64,000 nucleotides of DNA from Odontocerum albicorne (GCA_949825065.1 OX463849.1:32104043-32168042); one strand, 5' to 3'; numbered from the stretch's first letter, positions 9,957-20,530 are shown. Notes: generated by a model from the letters alone, not told the origin. Program-made: numbers and translations.

Positions 9957-11423
9957 CTATGGGGGTAAACTGTCTGCCGGAGGAATTATCGATGATGGGG
10001 TGTTCAGAGTGACAATCGGGGGGTCATTTGGGGGGATGATTAGAGTTAAAGAGGGGGGGGGGGTCGGGGGGATGTTTCGCAATATTGATTTCGGACGAGT
10101 GTGTCTGTAACTGGTGTTCGCGTTGTAGTTATCTAAGGCTTTAATGACTGGGTTGGGATGACGGGATATAGAGCTGTAGAACCTTTCGGCCAGAGCGCGC
10201 ATATGTTCGGGGATAGTATGTAGTTTGGTATCTGCGTGGAGTCTTGAATTACGGACGATGTAGGGTGCTTTTAAAATTATGCGGAGGGCTTTGTTTTGAA
10301 TGATCTGAATGTGATGTAGCGTTGTTTTCTTCGCGTGGCCCCAGACCGGAAGGGCGTATGTCAGTTGCGGTCTGACGATCGCTTTATATAGGTGGAGTTT
10401 AGTGCGCGTGCTAAGTTTGCTGTATTTACTGATCAAGGGAAATAATGATTTGAGTGTTCCGTGAGCTTTTGATTTGATATTGAGGGCGTGTTTATGCCAC
10501 GAGAGTCTACTGTCTAATGTGAGGCCTAGGTATTTTACGTGTTTTGACCATGGGACGCTCTGGCCGAAGAGTTTAAGAGTTCTGATGGGTTTGATGTATC
10601 TGCGTGAGAAGCGGACTGCTGTGCTTTTGGTGGGATTTATTTTGATCTTCCATTTGGTGCACCAGTGCTCCAGAATGGGAATGAAGTCTTGCAGTCTGTT
10701 GTGGGATACGGACTCATATTTCGATGAAGAGAGAAAGGCTGTGTCGTCAGCGTATTGCGCGGTGATACAATGTGTACGTGAAAATTGGGGCATATCGCTC
10801 GTGTATATGTTATACAGGATAGGGGACAACAGTGCACCTTGGGGCACACCTGCCAGAATGGGGCGAGGGGATGAGTTTATACCATCTATTTTGACGGAGA
10901 AGGAGCGATTTTCAAGGAATGATGCGATGATTTGCACTAGTCTGAGGGGAATACCTGACTTGTGCAGTTTGAATATGAGTCCGTTGAGCCAGACTGTGTC
11001 GAAGGCTTTCGCCACGTCTAGTGAAAGGAGGGTCGTGAGGCCTTTGGAGTTGAAGTATTTGATGATGTGTTCTACAACGCGAAGAAGCTGATGGTTGGTA
11101 GAGTGTAATGGCCTAAATCCGTGTTGCGAATCTGGGATGATGTTACGTGAGTAAGTTTCTAACGAGAGACGTTCTAGGATTAATTTTTCGAGCACTTTAC
11201 CTAGAGTCGGGAGCAGACTGATCGGCCTGTAATTTTCAGGGATAACGTGGCTTTTACCCGGTTTAGGGAACATGATGACGTCGGCGTTTTTGAATGGGGT
11301 TGGAAAGAATTTATGTCGAAGGCAGGCATTGTAAATGGCGGTAAGGGCGTAAATGGCTTTTTTCGGAAGTTTTTTCAAGGTGAGATTATTGATTTTATCG
11401 GGGCCGGGGGCTTTAGTGGTTGG
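9957..11423 (-). CDS. Jockey-like LINE reverse transcriptase, 5'-truncated
   Basis: Encodes the reverse transcriptase of a non-LTR retrotransposon, which copies element RNA into DNA at a nicked target. The frame is open from 11423 to a stop at 9957, with no start codon of its own: it begins at KAPGPDKINN, the first conserved block of the RT domain, right after an in-frame TAG at 11424-11426. Counting from 11423, ENYRPISLLP lies near residue 64, the motif A aspartate (SLDVAKAFD) near 136, motif B GVPQGALLSP near 192 and the catalytic QYADD near 224, then VKYLGLTLD and a thumb with LTYALPVWG typical of Jockey-clade enzymes. The C-terminus is proline-rich (PPTPPP), read from a C-rich run. The apurinic endonuclease domain and ORF1 are absent, so the element is 5'-truncated, but about 489 codons without a break and intact catalytic residues suggest a fairly young insertion. 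Confidence 0.9.
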   Translation of the reverse strand, partial: PTTKAPGPDKINNLTLKKLPKKAIYALTAIYNACLRHKFFPTPFKNADVIMFPKPGKSHVIPENYRPISLLPTLGKVLEKLILERLSLETYSRNIIPDSQHGFRPLHSTNHQLLRVVEHIIKYFNSKGLTTLLSLDVAKAFDTVWLNGLIFKLHKSGIPLRLVQIIASFLENRSFSVKIDGINSSPRPILAGVPQGALLSPILYNIYTSDMPQFSRTHCITAQYADDTAFLSSSKYESVSHNRLQDFIPILEHWCTKWKIKINPTKSTAVRFSRRYIKPIRTLKLFGQSVPWSKHVKYLGLTLDSRLSWHKHALNIKSKAHGTLKSLFPLISKYSKLSTRTKLHLYKAIVRPQLTYALPVWGHAKKTTLHHIQIIQNKALRIILKAPYIVRNSRLHADTKLHTIPEHMRALAERFYSSISRHPNPVIKALDNYNANTSYRHTRPKSILRNIPPTPPPSLTLIIPPNDPPIVTLNTPSSIIPPADSLPP

Positions 11424-11514
11424 CTATGAATATTCTTATTTTTCCGATTTTAAATCGCTCATTTTAACATGTGTATTGAATACACACCACCGAAACGCGC
11501 GGATTTTTTTAGCA

Positions 11515-11815
11515 CAGGAAGGGAAAGGTTAATCAGTTTTTCGTCATACATCCGTTTAACGTGTTCAAACCATCTCAACGCGCTATTTTCACCCTACTTA
11601 ACACATACATTTTTAGATCACATCTATTATTGATAATTCCATTTCTTTACCCGTACCTTAACAATTAATTACATTTCTTATCGACGATATATCAACACAC
11701 CACGTATTCTTCTCATTACACATATTTGAACTGCATTTATTCGGCTCATTCATTATTTTTTTTACATCTACGTTTAACTTCCATACATCAATCAATGTTG
11801 GCACAAAAGGGGATG
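11515..11815 (-). pseudogene. LINE-A reverse-transcriptase fragment, decayed
   Basis: Plus-strand words cgtgttcaaaccatctcaacg, cctacttaacacatac, ttctcattacacatatttg and catttattcggctc match the series seen at 2890-3040, 53530-53850 and 56030-56160. On the minus strand this is the RRI...VRNE...RWFxHV region. No open frame survives. Confidence 0.6.
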
Positions 11816-12069
11816 AATTTATTGAGTTGTATAAATTTCTTATTGTATAATACTGCTTACTGTTAATGTTAAATTCTGTATATTGTTGATTTTTAATCTT
11901 TATGTCAAAAAGGTCATGTGACTCTTGAAATAAATCAATAAATAAATATGTTGTTTTGAATCAACATTTTATAAATCTTTATGCTGCGTAGTTTGAATAT
12001 ATAGTATTTGTTAGTGTAATTAAAAGCGTTTTAGAAAACGGAGTATCGGACTTCAACGCCTCTTCAAAA

Positions 12070-12155
12070 AAAAACCTCTATCAACGAGAATCGAACCCGC
12101 AACCCCCATGCTGGAAGACAGTCATCATATAAGTAGGCTACGGAGGTCGTCTATT
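12070..12155 (-). mobile_element. tRNA-like SINE head, inverted
   Basis: Minus strand reads gacgacctccgtagcctac, then an anticodon-arm-like region and a B box (gggttcgattctc, about 12087-12099). It is followed by poly(T) on the minus strand. The first letters match the SINE1 head. It lacks acceptor-stem pairing, so it is not a working tRNA gene. Confidence 0.5.
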
Positions 12156-12585
12156 CTAAAACCAACCTCATAAAAAAAATTATTCAAATAATTTTACATT
12201 TGGTTTAACATCTATTTTTACCATTATTTTAAGCATTAAAGCAAGTGAAATGTTTTCATTAAATACAAGTATATACTAATTGTATGTTTAAGGCCCATTA
12301 TTTTAGTAAAAGCCATAATAATAGTAATTTTTAACGATAAAATACTGAATAGTGAAGGTTTTAAAATATTACAATAATTATTTATTTTAACAGTTACTTT
12401 AATAACATTTTTTATCTTGAAATCTGTCATTATTAAAAAGGTTTAATAAGGATAAAGAATATTTTAAATTTTTTTTATAAAATATTAATTTTTTTGTTTT
12501 GTATTCACCACTGTTTTTTAGTTTCAACTTTGAAAGAAGAGTTAGGAAACATTTAAGGTGTCTCATTAACAATATTTTTTCTTTG
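12155..12585. other. AT-rich stretch, nothing recognised
   Basis: Very AT-rich; the overlapping minus-strand open frames here read through Penelope-like 3' sequence and low-complexity DNA. Confidence 0.45.
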
Positions 12586-12586
12586 T

Positions 12587-12755
12587 AATTTTTTTTTATC
12601 AAACACTGGTTATTCCACTTTATGTAATGGTATAACCCTACCGGTTTCAAGGTTTTCACCTCATCAAGGGAGCACAAACAAGAGAATCTTGTTTATGCCC
12701 TAACTATAACATGAAAAAACAAACAATGTTAATGCCTTAACTATAAAAAATCAAA
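12587..12755 (-). mobile_element. R4: Penelope-like element 3' end, partial
   Basis: Minus strand contains gctcccttgatgaggtg, aaaaccttgaaaccgg and tagggttataccatt followed by the terminal tatcaaacactgg inverted-repeat word. The same block follows a Penelope-like C-terminus at 32151-32430. The words ttaatgccttaactataa at 12729-12748 also accompany R4 at 32452 and 35337. Confidence 0.5.
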
Positions 12756-12785
12756 TATTTTTTCTACTTAAGCGAAAAACAATCA

Positions 12786-13080
12786 TTCGTTTGATATCGA
12801 TCGTGGTTTGCGGATTCTGCACATGAACCGACGGGGATTGCAGCTGGACAACTAAGAAATTCTGGAAATTAAAAAAAGTATAGTATATAAACTATCAAAA
12901 TTTCCCTTTCAAAAGTCATCCTTTTGACGCCTACCTACCCCCCTCCCCTTATTATTCACTACTCCCCTCCCACTCTCCTGTACCTGGTACAGTTAGAAAA
13001 AATATATTTATGACGTAATTTAGTTCATCTTCGCCTTATGAGGAAGACAAAGGTTTTTGAAACCAGTAGTGATCTCACAT
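12786..13080 (+). pseudogene. R5: Penelope-like element C-terminus and 3' end
   Basis: Translates as RFDIDRGLRILHMNRRG, LQLDN, then EILEIKKSIV, resembling the end of the GIY-YIG endonuclease domain of Penelope-like elements, where a histidine and DF/DID region precede an L..LE.LEI helix. Downstream is a C-rich stretch (cccccctccccttatt), then catcttcgccttatgaggaag and tttgaaaccagtag. The copy at 57119-57437 has the same order with different mutations, so both derive from one element. Family assignment rests on short motifs only. Confidence 0.45.
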
Positions 13081-13339
13081 CATATTTTAAATATGTTTAT
13101 AGTGGGTTTGATCGAATCCTGAGATAGAGTTTGCTCTTTAAACGGCCCTATATAAAATGTACTTTTATTTTTATTATTTTTAAGGAAGAAAATTATTATT
13201 ACAATAATTTTTCTATGATTAATAAAACAGTATGCAGATTTAGACCCGGAATAAAAAGTCAATTGATAGATTTGATAAAAGGCGACAAATATAAGCATTG
13301 TGAATTTTCGAGGACGAATTGTCAAGGGATGTCTGATTG

Positions 13340-13640
13340 TCTTATAATGGTGATGAACTCATGAATAACAGTGGTGAATAAGAACTTAAAATATTATAAA
13401 AATTACACCACAAAGTGAAAAAACGTCTTTTCTAAGATTCAATAAATAAATGATTTAATACTCTTTTGCTGATTTCTACCTGAAGATAATAACCCTAACG
13501 AGGAAGACGAATCTCTTTGAAACCGTTAGTGAACTAAATAAAATTGGTGAATACAAAATAAGTGTTTTATTTATTTTATAAAAAAAAATATAAATATGAC
13601 ACCACAAAGAGAAACGTCTTTTCTAAGATTCAAGATGGTT
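13340..13640 (+). repeat. Two copies of an R5-type 3' tail
   Basis: The words caccacaaagtgaaaaaacg and tcttttctaagattcaa at 13405-13440 recur at 13597-13634 about 187 bases later. Between them, aacgaggaagacgaatctc and tttgaaaccgttagtg match the R5 3' end. The same tail occurs at 58585-58690. Confidence 0.5.
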
Positions 13641-14070
13641 TTTTATATATTTAATAAGTAATTGTTAAATACGAAGTATGCCATCGTGCATTAATTTCAA
13701 TACCTCGAAATTGAATATTCCACAAACATGGCATGCACGCGTTGAAGATGGGGCTGGGTTCGGTTGCAGGTGTTTATGAATATTTTATAACCAGTTTTTC
13801 TCTGAGGGCATGTATTAAGTATTAGTTGAAATGAGTAATTTACTCGTGGCTTAATGACTTACATGTGCACTTAGCTGTTACCTTACCTTCATACCAGATT
13901 CGGGTTGGGATAGGCTAACGAGGAATTCCTTTCAATAGCCATCTACGGTTTATATTAATTGCTTCTTCGCAGTTGAAGCGTAAACTAACCTCAAGGTCAA
14001 TACAGTTTCGGATTTGTGCATTTTCAAGTTTTTTGTCTTTTTGTGAACTTCAAAACTTAAAAATGCAGTG
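13640..14070. other. No recognised element
   Basis: Ordinary AT-rich sequence without repeats I can match. Confidence 0.45.
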
Positions 14071-14405
14071 TTGAAGATGAAATAGAATGTTGAGAATGAA
14101 GCATTGAAATGGTTTGACTAGTAATGTAGTAATGGATAGTGAAAGATTTACAAAAATATTGTATACAAGTAATATATAAGGCTGGATAAGTTTGGGACGA
14201 CCTAGAAAAAGATGTCATGGCCAAATTATTCAAATTTTAAAGTAGAGAATAGTCAATAATAAGAGTTCAGCCTTAATACTAGGTGAGTATGCATGAGGAA
14301 GTGTATAGATGTATCGGAGGCAAAATACGCCTGTCAAGATAGAATGACGACGAGAAATGTTCTCTCTGCTAACCCCAATAGACATGGCGTTATAGTGATG
14401 AAAAG
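14070..14405 (+). pseudogene. LINE-A tail, decayed
   Basis: Shows EALKWFD, then RKIYKNIVYK and, in a shifted frame, LDKFGRPRKRCHGQIIQIL, followed by a Y-x-G-E-Y-A patch and the family end ctgctaacccc...atggcg. Two frameshifts and several stops. Confidence 0.65.
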
Positions 14406-14445
14406 TTTAAGGCAATATCCCTTTCCTTAGCGTCTCTGAAAGGTC

Positions 14446-14514
14446 TGTGAATGGAAGATTATCAGATCATGAATTATTAAATGAATGTGAATGGAAGATT
14501 ATCAAATCATGAAT
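14446..14514. repeat. 40-bp tandem duplication
   Basis: tgtgaatggaagattatca occurs at 14446 and again 40 bases later, each followed by atcatgaat. It separates two LINE-A tails that face each other. Confidence 0.75.
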
Positions 14515-14519
14515 GAACA

Positions 14520-14800
14520 AACAAGCCCCTGTCGGGGTAGGCAGAGAGGACAGAGTGCTAGACTTTCCTATCTTGACTACAGAATATAATTAACTTGATC
14601 CAACAATATGTTCCTTGGTCTTCCTCTCATACGCCTTCCACTCACTTTTGCACTATGTGTTATTTATGTTTTGTTTGTCTTTCTTCATTCATTTGTCCCA
14701 CATGCCCAAACCATCTTAGCGTGGTTTTCTTCATTCTACTTAACACATCAGCCTTAAGTTTACATTAATCCATTATCACTTCACTCCATTTTCTGTCTAA
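14520..14800 (-). pseudogene. LINE-A tail, inverted, decayed
   Basis: Minus strand gives KKTTLRWFGHVGQMNEERQTK, then SGRRMRGRPRNILLDQVNYI after a frameshift, then the end cctctctgcctaccccgac. It is head-on to the 14070-14405 copy, and the GRRMRGRPR core is among the better preserved of the family. Confidence 0.75.
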
Positions 14801-15195
14801 ATCTGTTTTGAAAACGATGCAAATCAAGTTAGTCGAACTGATTTATGTTTAAATTGTTTGCAAAATAAAGTATCATCTCACAAGTGAAGTTTTTTTTTAT
14901 TTAGAAGACAGCATCCTTTTCGAGACATTTTTATTTTTACGTTTGTTTATTTTAATTATACCCCCATAACCCCGTATATCTAGTTGTAGTATGCCTTAGA
15001 GGAAAACACTGTAATTACCATTATAGTGTAAGATTCTTAATTCCTTATGCAAATCATCTACCAGGGTGGTAGGAGTATAATTTCTTCATCAATATTCCTG
15101 TCAATACGTGTCTTAACCAGCATTTTTTGTAGATCCAAATGTACTTAAAAAAATTTTTATCTTCAGCTCTTGTACTGAATCCACTGAAAATTAAC
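14800..15195. other. No recognised element
   Basis: AT-rich sequence, nothing assignable. Confidence 0.45.
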
Positions 15196-15262
15196 GCGTT
15201 ATCTCTGAGGTACACGTGCTGGACTTGCTCCGGAAGGTCGCCGGTTCAAACCCCGCGCTGTG
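15196..15262 (+). mobile_element. tRNA-like head, possible SINE
   Basis: An A-box-like ctgaggtacacgtgctgg (about 15207) and a good B box (ggttcaaaccc, 15242-15252) stand 30-odd bases apart. The acceptor stem does not pair, so it is a SINE or tRNA pseudogene rather than a tRNA. It also contributes to a 99-codon open frame that I consider accidental. Confidence 0.4.
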
Positions 15263-15715
15263 TTTGTCCCCTCGAATGATACAGGCATTTCTGGGGTGTA
15301 AAGGCATATATGACTTCGATAATATTTATTCAACAAAAAAAATCTGGATGAATTCGTTATACTCTGCCAGCATACGCCTTCGAGCTTTAGGATTTATCCA
15401 ATATTCTATATATGTTTTGTGGCGTTTTGTTGATCTTCGTCTGTCGCAGGAATACCGTTTAACTGGGCTGTGCTTGTTCAAACTGATTCTTCGTCTTCCT
15501 TCAATATATCACTGAGAGAACCTAAGGGTTCCTTTTTCTATGTCTCTTGGTTTTGTCCATCATGCCTTTTTCGATAGCCTGCTGCGTAAGTCAGTGGTAA
15601 ACCTCATTATTGCTTGTCGAATTGCACGTCTCGCAATTCGCAAAACAGGAAGTTAATAAAAAAATTAAAATTGTGTTTAATTTTAAATTTTACATATAAA
15701 TTTGTAAAAAATGTC
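15262..15715. other. No recognised element
   Basis: No repeats found; the open frame to 15515 has no recognisable domain. Confidence 0.4.
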
Positions 15716-15945
15716 CCAGTCTGGAGAAAAAAAATTGTCTGGTAACAATACTCACACGTGCCGAGTACATATCTGAGCTTTATTTGTTCTTCACATGCGG
15801 TGGTGTTACTAACACGTACAATGTCGAACCGCGAATGCCGTGCCTTTTCTAGTGGTTGTAATTCCGAGGGCTCGATTACACAAGCTGAATAAAATATTGT
15901 CTCCCTGTCACACTCTTTAATATGTCCGAATCATCTATAGGAAAA
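15715..15945 (+). mobile_element. SINE2 body without head
   Basis: Begins cccagtctggagaaa, then gtaacaatactcacacgtg, cgagtac, tgcggtggtgttactaacac, ggttgtaattccgagg and tgtctccctgtcacac. The same order is seen in the complete copy at 33131-33430. The tRNA-like head is absent. Confidence 0.6.
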
Positions 15946-16455
15946 AAGAATAAAAATAATATGCAATGTATTAAAAGCTCTCCAACCTAGCTTTATCCTT
16001 CTTTTAATTAATTCATCTATGTTATCAGAATACATCTATAGAAGAACTGAATTTATCTATGTTTGATTATAATTTAATTAAATAATAGCCTTCGCATTAA
16101 CTTGTTATATGTAGGACAGTGCTTGAATAACAATAATATTGGTGTCACTTTTCTTTTTTCGGTCTAAAGCTGACAAGCTGTCCGACTCGTTTCGAAATGT
16201 ATTAATATAGGTATTTTTTTAATAAATTTATATACGGCATTAGTTACAAACGAGTTATTTTCAAACGAATCCAACTACTTACTCGATTTGTTGACAAATT
16301 AAATATCAATGCATTGATTTCACTTCCTTTTTATTAAATTTTTTATCGGTCTGGCAGTGCTACAAACACTGGTTTGATCTATAACTGTTCAATGTCACGA
16401 TAATTCGTACATTCCGTTTTAGGAAAACTGTTCATTTCTGAATCCCCAATTATAT
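15945..16455. other. No recognised element
   Basis: AT-rich, nothing assignable. Confidence 0.45.
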
Positions 16456-16460
16456 TATAG

Positions 16461-16580
16461 ACAACCTCCACGGCCTGGTTGGTAAGACGTTAGTCTCCCA
16501 AACCGGGAGTTACGGAACCCAGATTAGATTTAAGGATTTTTTAACATCTAGATCAAGTTAGGAACGCATCAGGTTTTTCT
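16461..16580 (+). mobile_element. SINE1 5' part, B box deleted
   Basis: The head acaacctccacggcctgg, ttggtaagacg, gtctcccaaaccggg matches SINE1 at 19331, but the sequence then jumps from ttacgg straight to aacccagatt, losing the B box. The SINE tail resumes at 17075, beyond the minisatellite. Confidence 0.65.
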
Positions 16581-16980
16581 GTGACGGCAACACTTTGATA
16601 TGGAGAGATGGAGAATCGTCGTGAGCAAACTTAGCCAGATGATCCAGAGAGATCACAACTGTGACGCCAACACTTTGATATAGAGAGGTGGAGAATCGTC
16701 GTGAGCAAACTTAGCCAGATGATCCAGAGAGATCACAACTGTGACGCCAACACTTTGATATAGAGAGGTGGAGAATCGTCGTGAGCAAACTTAGCCAGAT
16801 GATCCAGAGAGATCACAACTGTGACGCCAACACTTTGATATAGAGAGGTGGAGAATCGTCGTGAGCAAATTTAGCCAGATGATCCAGAGAGATCACAACT
16901 GTGACGCCAACACTTTGATATAGAGAGGTGGAGAATCGTCGTGAGCAAACTTAGCCAGATGATCCAGAGAGATCACAGCT
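16581..16980 (+). repeat. 80-bp minisatellite, five copies
   Basis: Five units of exactly 80 bp start at 16581, 16661, 16741, 16821 and 16901. Each begins gtgacgccaacactttgata and contains gagaatcgtcgtgagcaaa and gatccagagagatcaca. The first unit carries three private changes (gtgacggcaa, tggagagatg); the rest are nearly identical, which suggests recent expansion. It has no sustained open frame. Confidence 0.95.
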
Positions 16981-17074
16981 CTCAGTCAAGATTCAACTAA
17001 GAATAATACATTTTTGGTTGATTGGCTAGAATTGCTAATCAGCAATAAATCCACCAGATTATGTATTAAACAAC

Positions 17075-17165
17075 AATTAGAAATCTTTCTGGTCGGTTAG
17101 AAGAGATTGCCACATGGCAATACGCCCGCCAGGTTGTGCTGAATGCAACAAAAGTGTAATAGAAT
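17075..17165 (+). mobile_element. SINE1 3' tail, continued after the minisatellite
   Basis: Reads aatctttctggtcggttag, aagagattgccacatggc, aatacgcccgccagg, ttgtgctgaatgcaac, aaaagtgtaata: the SINE1 tail in the same orientation as the head at 16461. Confidence 0.7.
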
Positions 17166-17169
17166 ACAA

Positions 17170-18180
17170 TATATGAATTTAATTAGGTTTTTTATATTAG
17201 AATATTTATTTGAAATAAATTAAGAGCGAGGAAGGGGTAGACTAAGGAATGAGTAGAAAGAGATAGTTTTGAGTGTAGAGAAAGGAAAGGAGGATGTACA
17301 CCGCATTATACTCATTACAGCTTATCTAGTAAACTGCACTCTTATTATAGATGCTATGAATATTATTTTTAGTATTGGTGTAGGAGAGTGAACGATTAAT
17401 ATCTTGGAGTAGACTTCTGTAATAGTTTTATATAACAACATATTATTTTATAAAAATTGTCTTACAAATTATGGGTGCGCCTTATCTTAGAGAAGTCTCA
17501 ATTTTGATGCGTTCATTTATATCAGGGTCGGTAAAATGAAACATTTTTTTAAAAATACTTCGATAAAATGAAAACCTTCAAGAGTTGGCAAGGAAGACAA
17601 TTTTGTAGATTTAATTTACTTAATGGCCTGATAAAACGGACTGTTTCCATTTGAGTATGGGATTTTTGGATATAGCATCAATAGATTTTTAAAACCATTC
17701 ATTTTACAAATTCACGTTTACTATGAAAAGGGAAAGTTTCACTTTCCAATTATTTTTCCTTATTTGCATAATATAATGCATCTTTTTCTCTTCATTTTCT
17801 GCCTTATTGACCGTTAAATTGGCTATTGTATTTAACCTCTTTTTTTACATAATTTAATGTTTTGTACTACTTAAGTAGGAATGTATTATACTCGTACTAG
17901 TCGTACTATCGAATCTGTTAACCGACCGTTATTAAATGTTTCCATATGTATCTTCCAAGATTAGTACTTTCGAAAAATATAGAGAAACTTTTTCAATGTT
18001 CATAAAACATAAAAGAAACTTTTAGGTAGGTTGAGATAGAAATACTACCTATTGCAGAGGGGTTCATGTTGCAACTTCTGGAAAATTTCAATGCATTTTC
18101 TCCCAGCATGACCAGGAGAGTCCGCTAAACAACCTTAATATGAGGTAGCAAATATTTAAAATTAAATTATTTTATTAGGA
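17170..18180. other. No recognised element
   Basis: AT-rich; I matched nothing in this kilobase to other repeats or protein families. Confidence 0.5.
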
Positions 18181-18184
18181 CTAA

Positions 18185-18250
18185 GGAATGAGAATGAGAA
18201 GAACTTTTTCGGGCTGCCGGGGACAAAGATGCCTACTCTCAGGAAGAAGA
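18185..18250 (+). pseudogene. LINE-D extreme C-terminus
   Basis: A short in-frame ELFRAAGDKDAYSQ (about 18199-18240) equals the end of the LINE-D remnant at 41262-41302, where it follows a WLRNIRDWTG segment. This is probably a very short 5'-truncated insertion. Confidence 0.55.
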
Positions 18251-18254
18251 AGAA

Positions 18255-19126
18255 GGAATGAGACCACTTCGTCACAGGCCTTGCCCAGTGAAATGGTTTT
18301 CATATCCACGAAAATGATTTCCAGCACTGTTTTATAGTTGTACTTATAGCTCACTTTTCTATTAAACTATTTAAATTGTAAATCTTGTATAGTTAATTGT
18401 TTAAAAAAAAAACATTAAAATTTTCTATTGTATTTGCTAGCTCACACTTTCATGTTATTTAAGACAGCCAGTGTTATCCTGGCTTTCGATAAAATTACAG
18501 TACCTATTATAAAAACAGGGAGCCTAAAATTCACGTTATCAGCCTTTTTTCATATCAATACATTTATCTCATCATATACCCTCTTCTGTTTCATAACCTT
18601 ACCTTCAGTTCAAATTTCTCCAACTACTTCATTTAATTCTTACCTCGGTCAACATCTTTCTCGTTCCCATTTATTTAAAAAAAAATTATGTCTTTCAATA
18701 CATCGTGCCATACATTTTTCTCTTTAAGCCTTATAATATTCATAAAATTATTACTGATATCTCGTTAGATATGTTTTATTTTTTCAGCATTCTCAAAACA
18801 TTCGAATATATTTTCGTTCATTTTCTGTTCAATGACCCGTCAAATTGGTATTGTTTGGCATATTTCAAATAACACGATACATTCCACATTTTCCATTTCC
18901 TATCGATGTATTAAACAAGTGCATTGTCTCGTATAATGGCTTCACGAATTCTCCAAATAAAAGAGAATTATAAATATTTTAGTCTACGTATCACTTTCAT
19001 CAATTACCCACTTAAGACAATGATGCTCTTTCTAACTTAACGTGCCGCAGGTGGTATAAATTTCTCTCCATATTTTCATGACTGTTTATAGAAACCGAAG
19101 ACTTCTTAAAAATTGGCGATTGTTTT
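18255..19126. other. No recognised element
   Basis: AT-rich. The 99-codon open frame 18428-18727 has no recognisable domain. Confidence 0.45.
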
Positions 19127-19855
19127 ATCTAAATCAGGGGTTTGTAATTTAAGTTTCGCGAAACGCAAGTTGCAAACCCTTAAGGTTTCACTGATAAATA
19201 ACAACTCGAAGGTTCCACCGAAAAAACTAAATAATATTTATATGAAAAATACGATATATACAACACTGATTTGAGAACAGGCTCTAATCAATATATACAG
19301 CGCCAATATGAGAACTGACTAATCAATGACGACCTCCGTGTCCTAGTTGGTAAGACGCCTGTCTCCCAACTTGGAGGTTACCGGTTCAAATCCCACTGGA
19401 ACCCAGATTTATTTTATAAAAGAGTCCTGTCTGGTTTTCACTTACGACCTCTTTAACATCTTTCTGGTTGGTTGAAAGAAATTAGTTAGCTCGTCAGGTT
19501 GTACTACATGCAAATAAAGTGTAATACAATACTCTTACTCAGGATTTAAACCCAATATTATTTATTTGCAGATTAAAAATATAAAAAAATATATCAAATT
19601 TGAGAATAAGGAGGGGCTGTGACTTTAGATTGCCAATCATGTTTAGAATAACAAATTTGGTGAGAAAACCACAAAGATAAAATTTGAATTTCTTCCCGTA
19701 CGTGAGAAAAAAAGCGTGAAATTGCGTAGGTGTATTTCAGTGCCTTATCATTAGCACCATATTATTTCTATTTATTTACAATCAGGATTTCGTTTTTTTT
19801 ATCGGGGCGTAAAGGGTTCCGCGAATAAAATATGTTGAGAGCCGCTGATCTAAAT
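19127..19855. mobile_element. hAT-type non-autonomous element with 8-bp target duplication
   Basis: The octamer atctaaat stands at 19127-19134 and again at 19848-19855. Between them the element (19135-19847, 713 bp) starts caggggtttgtaa and ends ttgagagccgctg, whose complement cagcggctctcaa pairs imperfectly with the start. An 8-bp duplication and CAGxGG...TCAA ends are the signature of the hAT superfamily. The right end read inward (gcggaaccctttacgcccc) has the form common in insect hAT MITEs. No transposase remains, and a SINE1 copy sits inside. Confidence 0.75.
19331..19530 (+). mobile_element. SINE1, complete copy inside the hAT element
   Basis: Best SINE1 copy. Head gacctccgtgtcctagttgg with A-box-like tcctagttggtaagacg, B box ggttcaaatcc at 19383-19393, then aacccagatt, agtcctgtctggttttcac, a tail with tttctggttggttga and aggttgtacta, ending in aagtgtaatac. 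The head resembles a tRNA but is not foldable as one. SINE RNA would be made by pol III and moved by a LINE that recognises the tail. Confidence 0.75.
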
Positions 19856-20395
19856 CAGAAACCAATGAATAATAAATTGAATGAATTGCAAAGCGAAGTG
19901 CGCTGTTATCAATGAATACATACGTCGATAGACTTTCTAGTTTTTAGATTGTTGTAAATACAATAAATTAAATTAAATTCAATTTATTAATAAACAAGAA
20001 GATATAATTGTTGACGAAATAGAAACCGATCCATTTTTCTATTTCTTTGCAAAATAGATCTAACACACATTATACTTTATTTTAGATAGTTGAGAAAACA
20101 TAGCTTAAAAAATAAAATGAGCATTTTAAAAATTAAATCCAACAGTGAAACGTTTATTTACTGGCTTGATAAACAAAGTTAATGGGATACTAAAAGACTA
20201 AGTAATATCAAAATCTGCCAAATTGCTTGTTCATAGCAGCATATTGGTGCCAACATTAATGTGTGGGAGTGAAAAATCAATGAATAAGCCAAAAAATTAA
20301 GTGTTTTGTGTCTGTATGAAATGATAAAAAATAAATGGACGGTTGGATCGATGGGATGAGTGGGGTGAAAATATATCAAAATGAGGTGGTTTACA
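19856..20395. other. No recognised element
   Basis: AT-rich; minus-strand 73-codon frame at 20179-20400 matches nothing known to me. Confidence 0.45.
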
Positions 20396-20396
20396 T

Positions 20397-20530
20397 ACAC
20401 TACACTACACCTTAAGCCGAATGTGCTACTATATCTTATCTACACATACACTACACTCCACCTTCAGCCGAATGTGTTACTATCACATATCGGAAGATCT
20501 ACAAAGGTTTCTTTGTAGTTCATCTTCCTG
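20397..20530 (-). repeat. R3 3' end with internal duplication
   Basis: On the minus strand cctttgtagatcttccgat, atgtgatagtaacacattcgg and tgaaggtggagtgtagtgta match the ends of R3 copies at 47160-47230 and 52400-52470. The tacactacac...agccgaatgtg unit is present twice, about 58 bases apart. Confidence 0.6.

Noticed and set aside
10050..10075. G-rich run as a G-quadruplex signal
   Set aside because: It is the antisense of proline codons in the LINE C-terminus and is explained by that coding sequence.
10474..11091. 205-codon plus-strand open frame
   Set aside because: It is antisense to the reverse-transcriptase frame at 9957-11423 and follows its codon structure; no domain of its own.
16581..16980. 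CRISPR-like array
   Set aside because: The 80-bp units are directly joined with no unique spacers, and the DNA is eukaryotic.
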